NCBI GenBank assembly: GCA_036897485.1
Contig: JAYMTF010001900.1
Coordinates: 1-20,738 of the forward strand
DNA length: 20,738 bases
Direction of reading: 5' to 3'
Origin: Pelargonium nanum
Lineage: Eukaryota > Streptophyta > Magnoliopsida > Geraniales > Geraniaceae
Shown piece by piece: positions 18,318-20,738 of this stretch (positions are counted from its first letter, which is position 1; every line of letters begins with the position of its first letter). A model generated the notes under the pieces. That model saw nothing but the letters and a program-made list of their open reading frames with translations. It ran no database searches and had not been told where the DNA came from. The position numbers were made by a program, and so were the translations under genes.

Positions 18318-20738
18318 CTACTCGCACTTGATAGAGCGGTATATGTGGCGAACAAAGAATAGAGAAGCGCGGAAGCCGACTGTCCCCAGCATTAGGAAGA
18401 AGCCATAGCATATGCAAGCCATATAGCCAAAGAAGAATGAAGTTTGCATGAAACCTGACATATCTGAGCGTGCATAATAGTAATACAAGCAGTAGCCATA
18501 GATGAACAATCCAGTGGATCCACCACAAAGGAATGACCTGATTTTAAAACCAATCACAATAGTAAGTTCCGAATAATCCAAAAGGCTTTGACAAGAGTTA
18601 ATACAGTATATGAAATTAAAAATCGAGCAAACAAACTCCATTATAATATGTATCATTTATCTACATTAAATGAGGTAAAATGGTCGAACAAAAATAAAGG
18701 GCTTACTAACACCGTAAATTTTCATAAACATATAGTAGCTAGAACTGGAAGTATAAATATCTTGCATAGACAATAAAAGCCTATGGTACCATTGGGATTT
18801 ATAAATATTGAAATGGAAATGGAAATGGAAATAAAAATGAAATTCCCATTCCACATGCATTTACATGACTAAAAAGATTCTAATCCAAACCCGAAGAATG
18901 GGAACCTCATACTCATTTCCATTTCATTCCAAAGAACCCTTCAATAATATTACAATATCATAACATACAAATGCTCAACAAATATCACACAAGTAATAAA
19001 CCTGATTATTTTTCAGTAAACTAAAGACAGCAAAAAATATTATAGATGTATTACATACCTCCACCACCACCGATGATCTTCAGCAGCCAGTTGAAAGTAT
19101 GTCAATGCTACTGTGATAAAAGCAGTGACAATCAAGAGAATGATGAACACTATAAACAGGATGCTGTATATGGTGTAAATTCTGTGTCCCCAGACACTAG
19201 CAAAGATGTAGTACAGCTCAATGTAGATAGCACTGAATGGAAGAAACCCAGCCATAGCCATCTGAGGGAGGGTGCCCCGATACCAAGGCAACGGAGGGAT
19301 CTCTCTAGGATATTTTGTGGTTCGACAAGGAGCTTGAAACTCAGCCTTGCTATTCTTCCCTGCAATCCCTCCCAACACCAATAAAGGTGATGTTACAAGA
19401 GTCCATATGAGAAATATCACCACAATTGTTCCAAACGGCAATGCTGCAGTAGCACTATAAGCAATTGCCACGGTATTAAGAAAGCAGAATGTGAGGAAAA
19501 GAGGTCCGCAAAACAGGCCTCCGGTCAATAACAAATTTCTAACCTGTCAAACCAGAAACCAGAAGCTGTTAAACAAAACTTTTTTTTTCACTATGTTCCT
19601 ATAATAAGGCTTCATCAGCTAAAACAGCTACAGGCTGAGAAAGAATTACACCAGTCTACTCTGTAAGGGTTCAAATAGTATTTTAAATCAAAAGAATATA
19701 CATGTTCAAATTGTATAAGCATAAAAAATCAAAACAAGCAAACTCTATTTTTTGCTTTAAAAAATTAGTATTATATTGATTCTGAGCATGTTAAGTTTTT
19801 CTTATAGACAATATAGTATCATTCATATATAAAGAGGGACCAACTATAAGATGCCAAAGAAACTCTAACGAACCAAAACATCATGGAGGCAGCAAAAGAG
19901 AATTTATGACCACATACCCAGTTTGTTCCCTCAAGCTGGCAATAGAAAGATGCTGCAGTATATCCTGCAATCCCAGATGTAAGAGCATACATGACAACCA
20001 GTGCAGTTAACAGAGCTCCCCGGTTATATGGATAAAATACGCCAACTAGTGCAAGCATAAAGATGAATATTGTCCTGGAGAAGATGCAACAAACAATCTT
20101 ACATGCAGTGGAAGGAAACCAAGCTAAATTGAGCAAGAACCATTTGAGAAGAACTGTTTCAAAGATATTTACTTACAGAGTAAACAACTGGGTACCAGAA
20201 CCCAGGGAAGCGGCAATCAAAGACTTGTGCTCTGGGTACCTGAATACATCACCATGGATGTATTTCCAACCAGTCTCCTCTTGGTCATCAGCTGATTCCT
20301 CATCATGAGCATACCTTACATAAATATAAAAATGGGCATCCAAATATTAATTAAAGGACAATATTTGCATAAATTTAGGTATCTGTATTTGACAATGAAA
20401 AAGAAAAATCTTACTTAACAAAATCATTCTTGAGGACTCGCATGAGAATTGTGGCAAGGAAACCAGTCAAAAGGAGAACCGTCACACACGAGTTAATGAT
20501 TGAGAACCAATGGATTTCCAAGTGGTGTGGGAGTGAAGAAGATTGTGAGTACTTCTCCATCCTCTTATCGAATGGAGTTTCAGTTTCCTTCCATTTGACT
20601 GTGTACATGAAGTCAACATCAACTTCTTTATCCTCAGTAAGATCCACTAGGGCATTTGGATCACTTCGTACACTAACCTCAATGACACGGTCCTTATTGT
20701 AAAGAATATCAAAATGAAGATGCTTAAAAAGATAATAT
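18318..20738 (-). CDS. Transmembrane 9 superfamily (nonaspanin/EMP70), TM9SF1-like, C-terminal part
   Basis: Five minus-strand exons are in the window: 20415 to the edge, 20177-20314, 19918-20074, 19059-19543 and 18318-18537. Phases agree throughout (for example TGGAG|GTATGT joined to AATCAG|GTCATTC restores an Arg codon). TM9SF proteins are nine-span Golgi/endosome proteins with a large lumenal N-terminal domain, most of which lies beyond the window. The first exon has the end of that domain (HLHFDILYNKDRVIEV) and the first C-terminal span in EIHWFSIINSCVTVLLLTGF. The rest carries KYPREIPPLPWYRGTLPQM, GFLPFSAIYIELYYIFASVW, LTYFQLAAEDHRWWWRS and FFFGYMACICYGFFLMLGT, all family signatures; LEIHW and REIPP with the WWWRS segment point to the TM9SF1 branch. 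The protein ends SIKCE, a KXE-type C-terminal signal that plant members use for Golgi retention through COPI. No damage is seen. Confidence 0.95.
18790..18942. mobile_element. Fold-back, MITE-like element inside the last TM9SF intron
   Basis: The left arm, GAAATGGAAATGGAAATGG (about 18810-18829), pairs with the right arm CATTTCCATTTCATTCC (about 18915-18931). An inner arm, ATTCCCATTCCA (18842-18853), pairs with GAATGGGAACC (18896-18906), so the segment can form a long interrupted hairpin. Outer ends are weaker: GGGATTTATAAATATTG on the left against the complement of CAAAGAACCC on the right. No open frame and no clear target duplication. It resembles hAT-type MITEs of dicots; the superfamily is a guess. 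It lies in the intron 18538-19058, so it is probably spliced out without effect. Confidence 0.5.

Noticed and set aside
1-20738. A novel multi-gene system, cluster or CRISPR-like array
   Set aside because: Genes are unrelated single plant genes with ordinary introns; no regularly spaced repeats with unique spacers, no tandem paralogues and no biosynthetic enzymes were seen.

Overview
The window is nuclear DNA from a flowering plant, most probably a eudicot. Its genes have many short exons with GT...AG introns and AT-rich introns, long AT-rich intergenic stretches, and plant-specific families (KANADI, short plant TPX2-like, plant-type TM9SF). I cannot name the genus. There are no operons, phage, CRISPR arrays or other prokaryotic features.

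Layout, left to right: (1) 436-1151 (+), the last two coding exons of a KANADI-family transcription factor whose DNA-binding part lies outside the window. (2) 2698-4621 (-), a complete three-exon gene for a 232-residue membrane protein with one very long hydrophobic block. (3) 5137-5284 (-), a tRNA-derived SINE flanked by a target-site duplication. (4) 7194-7845 (-), a complete two-exon Hikeshi/OPI10-like gene with a strong imperfect heat-shock-element array upstream at 7985-8027. (5) 8312-9420, a gene graveyard: an RRM fragment of a glycine-rich RNA-binding protein and a frameshifted RNase H-like relic. (6) 10098-12873 (+), a complete seven-exon COX11 gene. (7) 13870-15346 (+), a complete six-exon short TPX2-domain protein. 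(8) about 16130-17520, a GC-richer repeat island with two unrelated tandem arrays and LTR-like promoter and poly(A) signals on the minus strand. (9) 18318-20738 (-), the C-terminal five exons of a TM9SF1-like endomembrane protein, with a fold-back MITE-like element in its last intron.

Each multi-exon model was built by hand: intron phases agree across every junction, complete models total a multiple of three, and the proteins read as continuous known families. The genes are unrelated in function (leaf polarity, membrane/lipid, heat-stress nuclear import, mitochondrial copper delivery, microtubules, endomembrane transport), as is usual for plant chromosomes. I found no evidence of a novel multi-gene system. 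The most interesting lead is the heat-shock-element array in front of the gene for a protein that imports HSP70 into the nucleus; next are the repeat island and the hydrophobic membrane protein.
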